Origin: JAZDEL01 sp043820655
Lineage (GTDB): Archaea; Iainarchaeota; Iainarchaeia; Iainarchaeales; JAZDEL01
Direction: 5' to 3'
DNA: 7,598 bases
NCBI GenBank assembly: GCA_043820655.1
Contig: JBDRDO010000086.1
Location: 1 to 7,598, forward strand
The notes beneath the pieces are model-generated. The model did no database searches and was not told the origin of the DNA. It saw only the letters and a program-made list of their open reading frames with translations. This document shows positions 1 through 5,576 of this stretch, one piece after another (position 1 is the stretch's first letter; each line of letters starts with the position of its first letter). The position numbers and the translations under genes were made by a program.

Positions 1-43
1 CGGGCTCTGAGGTTCGGCAGCGTGAAACGCGGGCGTGATTGAA
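1..43 (+). other. Possible 3' end of an unidentified upstream gene
   Basis: Two frames are open from the window edge. The frame beginning at base 1 runs 13 codons (ending KRGRD) to TGA at 40-42, one base before the ATG at 44. The frame beginning at base 3 runs to TGA at 36-38. Either could be the tail of an upstream gene coupled to aIF5B, given how tightly the rest of the block is packed. The stretch is too short to assign a family, and it could equally be a leader. Confidence 0.2.
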
Positions 44-1819
44 ATGATAAGGCAGCCTATAATTACAGTGCTTGGGCATGTTGATGCCGGAAAGACCAAA
101 CTGCTTGATGCGGTCAGGGGCACTGCAATTGCGGAGAAGGAGGCGGGCGGAATTACACAGCATATAGGGGCGACAGAGGTGCCTATTGAAACTGTGAGAA
201 AATTAAGCGGCGCGCTGATTGAGAAATACGGATTTAAGATTACAATTCCGGGGCTGCTGTTCATTGATACGCCGGGACATGAGGCATTCACTAATTTGAG
301 GAAAAGAGGGGGAAGTATTGCGGATTTGGCTGTGCTTGTTGTTGATGTGAACAAGGGTTTGCAGGAGCAGACAAAGGAAGCGATTGAGATTCTGAAAACT
401 TACAAAACACCGTTCATAATTGCGGAAAACAAGATTGACACAATCCACGGGTGGATCAGCACCGGAGGAACGGCAAGCGACAGTCTGGCGAGGCAGCAGG
501 AAGATGCAATTGAGACGCTTGACACAAAAACATATGCGCTTATCGGGGCGATGCACAGCAAGGGCTTTACATGCGAGAGGTTTGACAGGGTTAAGGATTT
601 CACAAAGGAAATTGCGATTGTCCCTGTCTGCGCGAAAACAGGAGAGGGGATTCCGGAACTGCTGATGTTTTTGTCGGGGATTTCGCAGAAGTATCTTGAG
701 AAAAGGCTTGATGCGCATGAAAAGGGCAGGGGAAAAGGAACTGTGCTTGAGATTAAGGATGAAAAGGGATTGGGGAAAACCGCGGATGTTATTCTGTATG
801 AGGGGGTTCTGCACGCAGGCGATGAGATTGTGCTTGCGGGAAAGGCCGGGGCGATTACAACAAAGATAAGGGCACTGCTTGTGCCGAAGCCGCTGCAGGA
901 GATAAGGAACCCGCAGGATAAGTTTAATTCTGTTGATGAGGTGCATGCCGCAAGCGGGGTTAAAATTGCCGCGCCGATGCTTGAGGATGTCCTTGCGGGT
1001 TCGCCTGTTGAGGTCAGGGCAGAGGGAAGTGAGGAAGCGGTTATGAGGGAAGTAAAGGGCGCGAAGATTGACACCGAGGCGGAAGGGCCGATAGTCAAGG
1101 CCGATGCTTTGGGGTCACTTGAGGCAATGGTAAGGCTGCTTGAGGCGCGCGGGATTAAGGTCAGGAAGGCGGATGTGGGAGCCGTTAGCAAGAAGGATAT
1201 TATGGAGGCGGAGGCTGTCCGCACAACCAACAGGTTCAAGGGCGTTGTTTTTGCATTTAATGTTAAGGTTGATGATGCCGCGCGCGTTGAGCTGAAAAAG
1301 GCGGACGTGAAAATATTTGAGGAGAATATTATTTACAGGCTTGTTGAGGGCTATGATGAATGGCTTGCGGAGGAAAGGGAAAGGGCAAAGCAGGAGAAAT
1401 TGATGGGGGTTATTGTGCCCGCGAAAATTAAGGTTCTGCCCGGGTGCTTGTTCCATAACACAAAGCCCGCAATTGTTGGGGTAAGGGTGCTTGCAGGCAG
1501 GCTGAAAAAAGGTGTTGAGCTTATGAAAAAAGGGAGGGGGAAGCTCGGGAAAGTGGGGGCGATTCAGGATAAGGGGAAGGATTTGGACGAGGCAAAAACA
1601 GGGGACGAGGTTGCCGTGAGCATTAAAGGGGCAACTTGCGGAAGGAATTTATTTGAGGGGGATGAATTGTATGTTTATCTCTCGCCGAAACAGCTTGAGA
1701 GAGTTGGGAAGGCGGGGGATGCGCTTGGCGAGGATGAAATTGCGCTTGCGCGGGAAATCGAAAAAATTATCGAGGAGGCTGAAGCAAACAGTGAGAAGGC
1801 TGTTGCCAAGGCAAGGTAA
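44..1819 (+). CDS. infB: Translation initiation factor aIF5B (IF2/eIF5B-type GTPase)
   Basis: This is a ribosome-dependent GTPase that promotes subunit joining and positions initiator tRNA late in initiation. Counting from the ATG at 44 the protein has 591 residues, close to the usual length of about 600 for archaeal aIF5B without an intein. Visible motifs: G1 GHVDAGKT at residues 11-18; the G2/switch I region EAGGITQHIGAT at about 33-44; G3 DTPGHE at 75-80 with its catalytic His; G4 NKID at 129-132; G5 CAKTGEG at about 196-202. Domain II follows (about 228-340), then domain III with ADALGSLEA near 353-361, then domain IV from about 455 and a charged C-terminal helix. The ATG at 44 gives MIRQPIITVLGHVD, the usual family N-terminus. 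A GTG at 35 would add three residues, and an in-frame TGA at 23-25 rules out anything longer. Position 4 of the P-loop is Ala where most archaea have His; eIF5B tolerates Thr there. Neither candidate start has a strong SD. Confidence 0.97.
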   Translation: MIRQPIITVLGHVDAGKTKLLDAVRGTAIAEKEAGGITQHIGATEVPIETVRKLSGALIEKYGFKITIPGLLFIDTPGHEAFTNLRKRGGSIADLAVLVVDVNKGLQEQTKEAIEILKTYKTPFIIAENKIDTIHGWISTGGTASDSLARQQEDAIETLDTKTYALIGAMHSKGFTCERFDRVKDFTKEIAIVPVCAKTGEGIPELLMFLSGISQKYLEKRLDAHEKGRGKGTVLEIKDEKGLGKTADVILYEGVLHAGDEIVLAGKAGAITTKIRALLVPKPLQEIRNPQDKFNSVDEVHAASGVKIAAPMLEDVLAGSPVEVRAEGSEEAVMREVKGAKIDTEAEGPIVKADALGSLEAMVRLLEARGIKVRKADVGAVSKKDIMEAEAVRTTNRFKGVVFAFNVKVDDAARVELKKADVKIFEENIIYRLVEGYDEWLAEERERAKQEKLMGVIVPAKIKVLPGCLFHNTKPAIVGVRVLAGRLKKGVELMKKGRGKLGKVGAIQDKGKDLDEAKTGDEVAVSIKGATCGRNLFEGDELYVYLSPKQLERVGKAGDALGEDEIALAREIEKIIEEAEANSEKAVAKAR

Positions 1820-1820
1820 A

Positions 1821-1826
1821 AGGAGG
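1821..1826 (+). promoter_or_regulatory. Shine-Dalgarno for S6e
   Basis: AGGAGG lies 7 nt before the ATG at 1834, in the 14-nt gap after the aIF5B stop. It fixes the S6e start and shows that genes inside this operon use leadered, SD-dependent initiation. Confidence 0.8.
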
Positions 1827-1833
1827 AGAAAAA

Positions 1834-2391
1834 ATGCATGTTGTGATTTCGGATCCGAAGACAGGAAAGGGCTATAAGAAAACAGTTGAGAACGCCAAGC
1901 CGTTCATGGATAAAAGAGTTGGGGATGAGGTAAGCCTCGGCATTATCGGGCTTGAGGGCTACAGTGCAAAAATAACAGGCGGCAGTGACAAGCAGGGGTT
2001 TCCCATGAAGGGTGATCTGCCCGGAACCGCAAGGAAGAGGGTTTTTGTTGTTACGGAAAGGAAGAGCGGCAAGCGCGAGAGGATAAGCATGCGCGGCAGT
2101 GTTATTTCCGGGGAGATACAGCAGGTTAACCTTGTTGTTACAAAGCACGGCGGCAAGAAGCTTGATGATTTGATACAGAAAGAGGGCAAGGAAGAGAAGA
2201 TAAGCGCAAAGGAAGAGGCCGTGCTGACGGCAAAGAAGGGAATTGAAGATGCGAAAAAGCAGGAGGCGGGAAAGGACGAAGGTAAGGGAGAGAAAGACGG
2301 GGATAAGGAAGACAAAAAAGGAAAGGAAGATGCCAAGCCCGATAAAAAAGAAGAGAGCAAGCCTGCTGACGAAAAGAAGGAGGATAAGTAA
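1834..2391 (+). CDS. rps6e: Small-subunit ribosomal protein S6e with long charged C-terminal tail
   Basis: This is a component of the archaeal/eukaryotic 30S/40S subunit. The N-terminal part is clearly S6e: VVISDPKTGKGY at residues 3-14, then conserved Gly-rich and basic segments including GGSDKQGFPMKGDL (49-62) and RKRVFVVTERKSGKRERISM (67-86). The recognisable domain ends near residue 118. The last 50 or so residues (about 137-185) are low-complexity K/E/D/G, with KKGKED and DEKKEDK as examples. Archaeal S6e is normally about 125-135 residues, so the 185-residue length comes from this tail. Eukaryotic S6 also has a C-terminal extension, but that one is Arg/Ser-rich and phosphorylated, and I see no resemblance. 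The tail's coding DNA contains the SD of the next gene. The identity is secure; the function of the tail is unknown. Confidence 0.96.
   Translation: MHVVISDPKTGKGYKKTVENAKPFMDKRVGDEVSLGIIGLEGYSAKITGGSDKQGFPMKGDLPGTARKRVFVVTERKSGKRERISMRGSVISGEIQQVNLVVTKHGGKKLDDLIQKEGKEEKISAKEEAVLTAKKGIEDAKKQEAGKDEGKGEKDGDKEDKKGKEDAKPDKKEESKPADEKKEDK
2379..2383 (+). promoter_or_regulatory. Shine-Dalgarno for aIF2 gamma, inside the S6e tail
   Basis: GGAGG is embedded in the last Lys/Glu codons of S6e, 10 nt before the ATG at 2394. Only two bases separate the S6e stop (2389-2391) from that ATG, so the two genes are probably translationally coupled. Confidence 0.7.
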
Positions 2392-2393
2392 GG

Positions 2394-3614
2394 ATGCCGA
2401 AAAAAGCAGTTGAGAAAAAGAGTGCCAAAGCGGTGCAGTCGGAAGTGAATATTGGAGTCATCGGTCATGTAGACCACGGCAAGACATCACTGGTGCAGGC
2501 GATTACGGGGAAGTGGACAGACACGCACAGCGAGGAGCTCAAGCGCGGGATTTCAATAAGGCTGGGGTATGCAGATGTATCCATTTACAAATGCGGGAAG
2601 TGCAAGGGCATGGATGCATACACTGCAAAGGAAACCTGCCCCAAGTGCAAGGGGAAGGCGAAACTTCTGAGGCAGATAAGCTTTGTTGATGCACCGGGGC
2701 ATGAAACACTGATGGCAACAATGCTCAGCGGTGCGGCATTGATGGACGGGGCAATACTTGTTGTTGCCGCGAATGAAAAATGCCCGCAGCCGAGGACTGC
2801 GGAACATTTAATGGCACTGAGCATTGCCGGCACGAAAAATATTGTTGTTGCGCAGAATAAAATTGACCTTGTGGACCAGAAGCGCGCCCTTGAAAGCCAC
2901 AGGGAAATAAAGGCATTTCTTAAAGGGTATGGGTATGAGAATTCGGTTATTGTTCCCACTGCCGCACACTCGGAAACAAATATTGACATGCTGCTTGAGG
3001 CAATTGAAAAGGAAATTCCGACTCCCAAGAGGGATCCGAAAAAAGAACTTAGGATGTATATTGTCAGGAGTTTTGATATCAATAGGCCGGGAACGGATAT
3101 TGCGGAGTTGAAGGGCGGGGTGCTTGGGGGGAGTATTATTCAGGGAGTGATTAAGAAAGGGGATGAAATTGAGATTAAGCCTGGCGTGGATGGAAAGGTT
3201 CTGACCGCAAAGGTTAAGAGTTTGGGCACCGAGGGCGGGAAACTGGAGAGCGCTGTTGCCGGCGGGCTTATTGCAATTGGCACGGGGCTTGACCCCAGCC
3301 TTACAAGGAACGATCAGATGCGCGGGCAGGTTCTCGGCCTTAAGGGGAAACTGCCGGATGCGGTGAATTCACTTAAATTAGAGGTTGCGCCGCTTAAGAG
3401 GGTTGCGGCAAAGGCAGGCGAGATTAGAAAGGGGGATGTTGTTATTGTTTCTGTCGGCACTGCAACTGCAGTGGGAAGCGTGAGTGACTTTAAGGGAAAA
3501 GTTGCGGAGATTTCACTGAAGAATGCTGTTGTTTGCGAAAAGGGGCAGAAGGTTGCGGTCAGCAAAAGGGAGAGCACAGGCTGGAGATTGGTTGCTTATG
3601 GAGAAGCGAAGTGA
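2394..3614 (+). CDS. eif2g: Translation initiation factor aIF2 subunit gamma (GTPase)
   Basis: This is the GTP-binding core of the aIF2 heterotrimer, which carries Met-tRNAi to the small subunit. The 406 residues match the family length of about 410. G domain: G1 GHVDHGKT at 24-31, switch I RGISIRLGYA at 51-60, G3 DAPGHE at 99-104, G4 NKID at 155-158, and a G5-like PTAAHSETNID at 188-198. A zinc knuckle interrupts the G domain, with Cys67, Cys70, Cys82 and Cys85 as two CxxC pairs; this insertion is diagnostic of aIF2/eIF2 gamma against SelB or EF1A. Two beta-barrel domains follow, from about residue 215 and about 315. The N-terminus before the G domain is Lys-rich (MPKKAVEKKSAK) and continues the charged tract of the S6e tail just upstream. 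The alpha and beta subunits are not in this window. The 3' end overlaps the PIN gene by 17 nt. Confidence 0.97.
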   Translation: MPKKAVEKKSAKAVQSEVNIGVIGHVDHGKTSLVQAITGKWTDTHSEELKRGISIRLGYADVSIYKCGKCKGMDAYTAKETCPKCKGKAKLLRQISFVDAPGHETLMATMLSGAALMDGAILVVAANEKCPQPRTAEHLMALSIAGTKNIVVAQNKIDLVDQKRALESHREIKAFLKGYGYENSVIVPTAAHSETNIDMLLEAIEKEIPTPKRDPKKELRMYIVRSFDINRPGTDIAELKGGVLGGSIIQGVIKKGDEIEIKPGVDGKVLTAKVKSLGTEGGKLESAVAGGLIAIGTGLDPSLTRNDQMRGQVLGLKGKLPDAVNSLKLEVAPLKRVAAKAGEIRKGDVVIVSVGTATAVGSVSDFKGKVAEISLKNAVVCEKGQKVAVSKRESTGWRLVAYGEAK

Positions 3615-4044
3615 TTTGGAGGAAGTTAAGAAGGCAGTGACCGGAAAGGATGATACTGTGAAGGTTGCGCTGGACACGAATATGCTGACTGCCGCTGAGC
3701 AGTTTGGGTTTGATGTGTTTGCGGAATGCAGGGCAATGTTTGGAAGCAGGGTCAGGTTTTTTATTCCGAAAGCGGTTTTGATTGAGATGGAACACATAGG
3801 GAAGAAGAACGGAAAAATGAGGAAGGCAACAGCAGTCGCGGAGAAAATAATTGAGGTAAATAAGGAAAGAGGGGATGTTGAGGTTATTGATTGCAGGGGC
3901 AAAACCGCGGACAGGGGGCTTATTGAGCTTGCCGGGCGCGGGTTTGTTGTTGCAACAAATGACAAGGAACTGAGGCGAAAGGTTAAAGAGAAAGACGGGA
4001 AGGTACTTTTAATAAGGAAAAAAAGCATTTTGGAACTGGAATAA
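3598..4044 (+). CDS. PIN-domain protein, Fcf1/Utp24-like (VapC9-type fold), putative endoribonuclease
   Basis: This is a predicted metal-dependent single-stranded RNase of the PIN family. Counting from the ATG at 3598 the protein has 148 residues. The PIN acidic positions are visible: Asp26 in VALDTNML, Glu63 in LIEME, Asp105 in KTADRGLIELA, and Asp122 in VATNDKELRR. The last segment and the C-terminal VLLIRKKSILELE resemble the archaeal Fcf1-like group. At 105-106 the common Asp-Asp pair is Asp-Arg. Start choice is uncertain. ATG 3598 overlaps aIF2 gamma by 17 nt. GTG 3658 starts almost exactly at the fold (VKVALDTN), where related archaeal proteins usually begin, and has AAGGA about 7 nt upstream. 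GTG 3637 is a third option. The position between aIF2 gamma and Rpo7 is conserved in many archaea, which argues for a housekeeping RNA-processing role rather than a toxin, and no antitoxin gene is adjacent. The substrate is not known from this sequence. Confidence 0.88.
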   Translation: MEKRSDLEEVKKAVTGKDDTVKVALDTNMLTAAEQFGFDVFAECRAMFGSRVRFFIPKAVLIEMEHIGKKNGKMRKATAVAEKIIEVNKERGDVEVIDCRGKTADRGLIELAGRGFVVATNDKELRRKVKEKDGKVLLIRKKSILELE

Positions 4045-4063
4045 TGGAACGGAGCGTGAAAAA

Positions 4064-4741
4064 ATGTACACAATATACAGCATTAATGACACTGTAAGGG
4101 TTCCGCCCGCAGAGCTGGGCGGCGTCCTGAAGAAAACAATCCTGAAGATTTCACAGCAGGACTATGAGGGAGTGCTGGATGATGACATGGGAGTTGTTGT
4201 AAGCGTTATCGGCATTGAGGATGTCGGCGAGGGGAAAGTAGTTCCGGGAGATGCGGGAGTTTACTTCAATGCAAACATAAAGATGCTGCTCTACAAGCCG
4301 CAGATGCACGAGGTTGTTGAGGGCACCGTTAGTGAGATAACCGAATTTGGCGCCTTTGTTAGGACAGGGCCTGTTGAAGGGTTAGTGCATGTCAGCCAGA
4401 TTATGGATGATTACATAAACTACGACCCCAAATTGCCGGGTTTTGTGGGGAAGGAAACAAGCAAGAAGCTCCAGCTGAATGACACTGTAATGGCAAGGGT
4501 TGTTACAATAAGCATGAAGGGCACTATTGCCAGTTCCAAAATAGGGCTTACAATGAGGCAGATTGGCCTCGGGAAGGAGGACTGGCTGAAGATTGACGCA
4601 AAGGAGAAGGTTAAGAACGGCATAAAGGGCGCGGGAAATGATGCCGCGGATAAGGGAACTAAGGATAAGGGAAAGGCAAAGGAAGGAAAGGCCGACGGAA
4701 AAGGGAAAGAAAATGAAAAGCCGAAAGAGGAGAAGAAATAA
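4064..4741 (+). CDS. rpo7: DNA-directed RNA polymerase subunit Rpo7 (RpoE'), with charged C-terminal tail
   Basis: This is the archaeal counterpart of eukaryotic Rpb7. It pairs with Rpo4 to form the polymerase stalk, which assists open-complex formation and binds emerging RNA. The N-terminal RNP-like domain covers about residues 1-80, with MYTIYSINDTVRVPP at the start and the conserved LGGVLKKTIL. An S1/OB RNA-binding domain follows at about 82-167, recognisable from VVEGTVSEITEFGAFV, GPVEGLVHVSQI and IGLTMRQIGLG. The core ends near residue 180. A low-complexity K/G/E/D tail extends to 225, where family members are usually about 180-195 residues. Residues 196-215 of the tail read as four pentapeptides (DKGTK, DKGKA, KEGKA, DGKGK). 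GGAG at 4051-4054 lies 9 nt before the ATG and supports this start. The partner Rpo4 is not in the window. Confidence 0.96.
   Translation: MYTIYSINDTVRVPPAELGGVLKKTILKISQQDYEGVLDDDMGVVVSVIGIEDVGEGKVVPGDAGVYFNANIKMLLYKPQMHEVVEGTVSEITEFGAFVRTGPVEGLVHVSQIMDDYINYDPKLPGFVGKETSKKLQLNDTVMARVVTISMKGTIASSKIGLTMRQIGLGKEDWLKIDAKEKVKNGIKGAGNDAADKGTKDKGKAKEGKADGKGKENEKPKEEKK
4649..4708 (+). repeat. Degenerate 15-bp coding repeat in the Rpo7 tail
   Basis: Four consecutive 15-bp units encode DKGTK, DKGKA, KEGKA and DGKGK. The first two units share GGATAAGGGA (4648-4657 and 4663-4672), exactly 15 bp apart. The later units are diverged. The pattern suggests tail growth by in-frame slippage or local duplication, although a strong purine-rich codon bias makes weak similarity easier to find. 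Confidence 0.5.
4663..4678 (+). repeat. 16-bp direct repeat, copy 1 (Rpo7 tail)
   Basis: GGATAAGGGAAAGGCA here is identical to bases 4772-4787, 109 bp downstream. Both copies are read in the same codon phase and encode DKGKA. Copy 1 lies at residues 201-205 of Rpo7. Confidence 0.75.
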
Positions 4742-4769
4742 TTAAGGCAAGGACAGGAGAGGTGTTTGA

Positions 4770-4964
4770 ATGGATAAGGGAAAGGCATGCAGGCAGTGCA
4801 GGAAAGTTATAGAGGCAGGAGACAAGTGCCCGGTTTGCGGGAGCACATACTTCACAACATTCTGGCGCGGATATGTTGTTATTGTGGATCCTGAAAAGAG
4901 CGAGATTGCAAAGAAGATGGGCATAACAACAATGGGTAAGCACGCACTGAGGTTGAGCAGGTAA
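4770..4964 (+). CDS. spt4: Transcription elongation factor Spt4 (RpoE'')
   Basis: This is a small zinc protein that pairs with the NGN domain of Spt5 and clamps on RNA polymerase to raise processivity. At 64 residues it has the normal archaeal size. Four zinc-ligand cysteines form two CxxC pairs: Cys7/Cys10 in CRQC and Cys20/Cys23 in CPVC. They are followed by the family features FTTFWRGYVVIVDPEKSEIAK (residues 28-48) and the C-terminal GKHALRL. GGAGAGG at 4756-4762 gives a suitable SD for the ATG at 4770. The gene follows Rpo7 after 28 nt, the usual archaeal order. The N-terminal MDKGKA is encoded by the second copy of a 16-bp repeat that also occurs in the Rpo7 tail. Spt5 is not in the window. 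Confidence 0.94.
   Translation: MDKGKACRQCRKVIEAGDKCPVCGSTYFTTFWRGYVVIVDPEKSEIAKKMGITTMGKHALRLSR
4772..4787 (+). repeat. 16-bp direct repeat, copy 2 (Spt4 N-terminus)
   Basis: This is an exact copy of 4663-4678. It starts at the G of the Spt4 ATG and covers codons 2-6 (DKGKA), just upstream of the first zinc cysteine. Confidence 0.75.
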
Positions 4965-4994
4965 GGAAGGGAACAGAGGACAGTTGAAAAAGGC

Positions 4995-5000
4995 AGGAGG
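4995..5000 (+). promoter_or_regulatory. Shine-Dalgarno for S24e
   Basis: AGGAGG lies 7 nt before the ATG at 5008. It decides the S24e start against an upstream in-frame TTG at 4984, which would add eight residues (through GGNL) not expected in the family. Confidence 0.8.
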
Positions 5001-5007
5001 GAATTTG

Positions 5008-5343
5008 ATGAAGATTGAGATAACTGAAAGGAAGCAGAACCCGTCGCTTGGCAGGGAGGAAATTTTGTTCGCGGTTACGGACACCAAAAGCACGCCAAGC
5101 AGAAAGGACCTTCGCGCGAAAATTGCCGCGCTGTGCAATGCAAAGGAGGACTGTGTTGCCATCGGGAAGGTTGAGGAAAGGTTCGGAATGCATGATGTCA
5201 GCGGGAGCGCAAATATTTACGCCTCAAAGGATGCGATGGATGCAATCGAGCCGGAGTTTATTGTGAAAAGGAACGTGGGAAAGAACGCAAAGAAAGAGGG
5301 CGAAGAGCCGGCCGCGAAAGAAGGAAAGGACGATAAGGAGTGA
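5008..5343 (+). CDS. rps24e: Small-subunit ribosomal protein S24e with short charged tail
   Basis: This is a ribosomal protein of the archaeal/eukaryotic small subunit. The 111 residues from the ATG at 5008 begin MKIEITERKQNPSLGREEI, the typical S24e opening. The core continues with TPSRKDLRAKIAAL (residues 29-42), then an IGKVEERFGMHDVSGSANIY strand-loop (52-71), and ends near 88 with the FIVKRN segment. Residues from about 91 on are charged and low-complexity, ending KEGKDDKE. The overall length is within the family range, so this tail partly replaces the usual basic C-terminus. The 43-nt gap after Spt4 is the largest in the window. Many euryarchaea carry a DUF359 dephospho-CoA kinase gene at this junction; it is absent here. 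The end overlaps the S27ae ribosome-binding region. Confidence 0.93.
   Translation: MKIEITERKQNPSLGREEILFAVTDTKSTPSRKDLRAKIAALCNAKEDCVAIGKVEERFGMHDVSGSANIYASKDAMDAIEPEFIVKRNVGKNAKKEGEEPAAKEGKDDKE
5336..5340 (+). promoter_or_regulatory. Shine-Dalgarno for S27ae, inside the S24e 3' end
   Basis: AGGAG in the last codons of S24e lies 8 nt before the ATG at 5349. This favours that ATG over the GTG at 5340, which overlaps the S24e stop and would leave no room for an SD. Confidence 0.65.
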
Positions 5344-5348
5344 TTGCA

Positions 5349-5567
5349 ATGGCGGATGAGAAGAAGGGAGATGCAAAAGGCGGGGCAAAGAAGGAAAAGA
5401 AAAGCCACAGTGTGCGGAAGTCCTCATATTATGAGATTGGGGAGGGCGGAATTAAACGCACAAGGAAGCAGTGCCCCAAGTGCGGCTCGGGAGTTTTCCT
5501 TGCAAAGCACAAGGACAGGCACAGCTGCGGGAAGTGCAAGTATACGGAATGGCAGAGCAGGGGATGA
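5349..5567 (+). CDS. rps27ae: Small-subunit ribosomal protein S27ae with Lys-rich N-terminal extension
   Basis: This is a zinc-ribbon ribosomal protein of the small-subunit head/beak region; in eukaryotes it is made as a ubiquitin fusion. From the ATG at 5349 it has 72 residues. The zinc ribbon is complete: Cys42 and Cys45 in CPKC, Cys60 and Cys63 in CGKC, with the family-typical LAKHKDRHSCGKCKYTEW around them (residues 51-68). SSYYEI (25-30) is the expected lead-in. The first 20 or so residues are a charged extension rich in Lys, Gly, Asp and Glu, longer than in most archaeal S27ae (about 50-65 residues in total). It sits where ubiquitin is fused in eukaryotes, but I see no ubiquitin similarity. 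The gene begins 5 nt after S24e, so coupling is likely. Confidence 0.94.
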   Translation: MADEKKGDAKGGAKKEKKSHSVRKSSYYEIGEGGIKRTRKQCPKCGSGVFLAKHKDRHSCGKCKYTEWQSRG

Positions 5568-5576
5568 TGCACGCAG

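Noticed and set aside
400..1239. 279-codon open frame on the minus strand inside aIF5B
   Set aside because: It lies entirely antisense to a clear aIF5B gene. Its translation is Ser/Leu/Ala-rich with no recognisable domain, and it is explained by the purine-biased codon use of the + strand, which leaves few antisense stops.
3114..3131. G-rich stretch in aIF2 gamma as a quadruplex
   Set aside because: Only three usable G-runs are close together. The next lies more than seven bases away, so the usual pattern is not met.
44..3614. Possible inteins in aIF5B or aIF2 gamma
   Set aside because: aIF5B genes of some archaea carry inteins, but both P-loops and switch regions here are continuous and the protein lengths are normal.
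3598..4044. VapC toxin of a toxin-antitoxin pair
   Set aside because: There is no small antitoxin gene beside it. The flanking genes are aIF2 gamma and Rpo7, and this order is a conserved housekeeping one.
3513..4073. 186-codon minus-strand frame across the PIN gene
   Set aside because: It is a Phe/Ser-rich antisense shadow of a gene with conserved PIN residues, with no SD or domain support.
4984..5007. TTG-initiated extension of S24e
   Set aside because: The AGGAGG at 4995-5000 is correctly placed for the ATG at 5008, and the extension does not fit the family N-terminus.
4659..5162. 167-codon minus-strand frame across Spt4 and S24e
   Set aside because: It covers two well-identified + strand genes and their spacer. 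The composition is typical of an antisense shadow.
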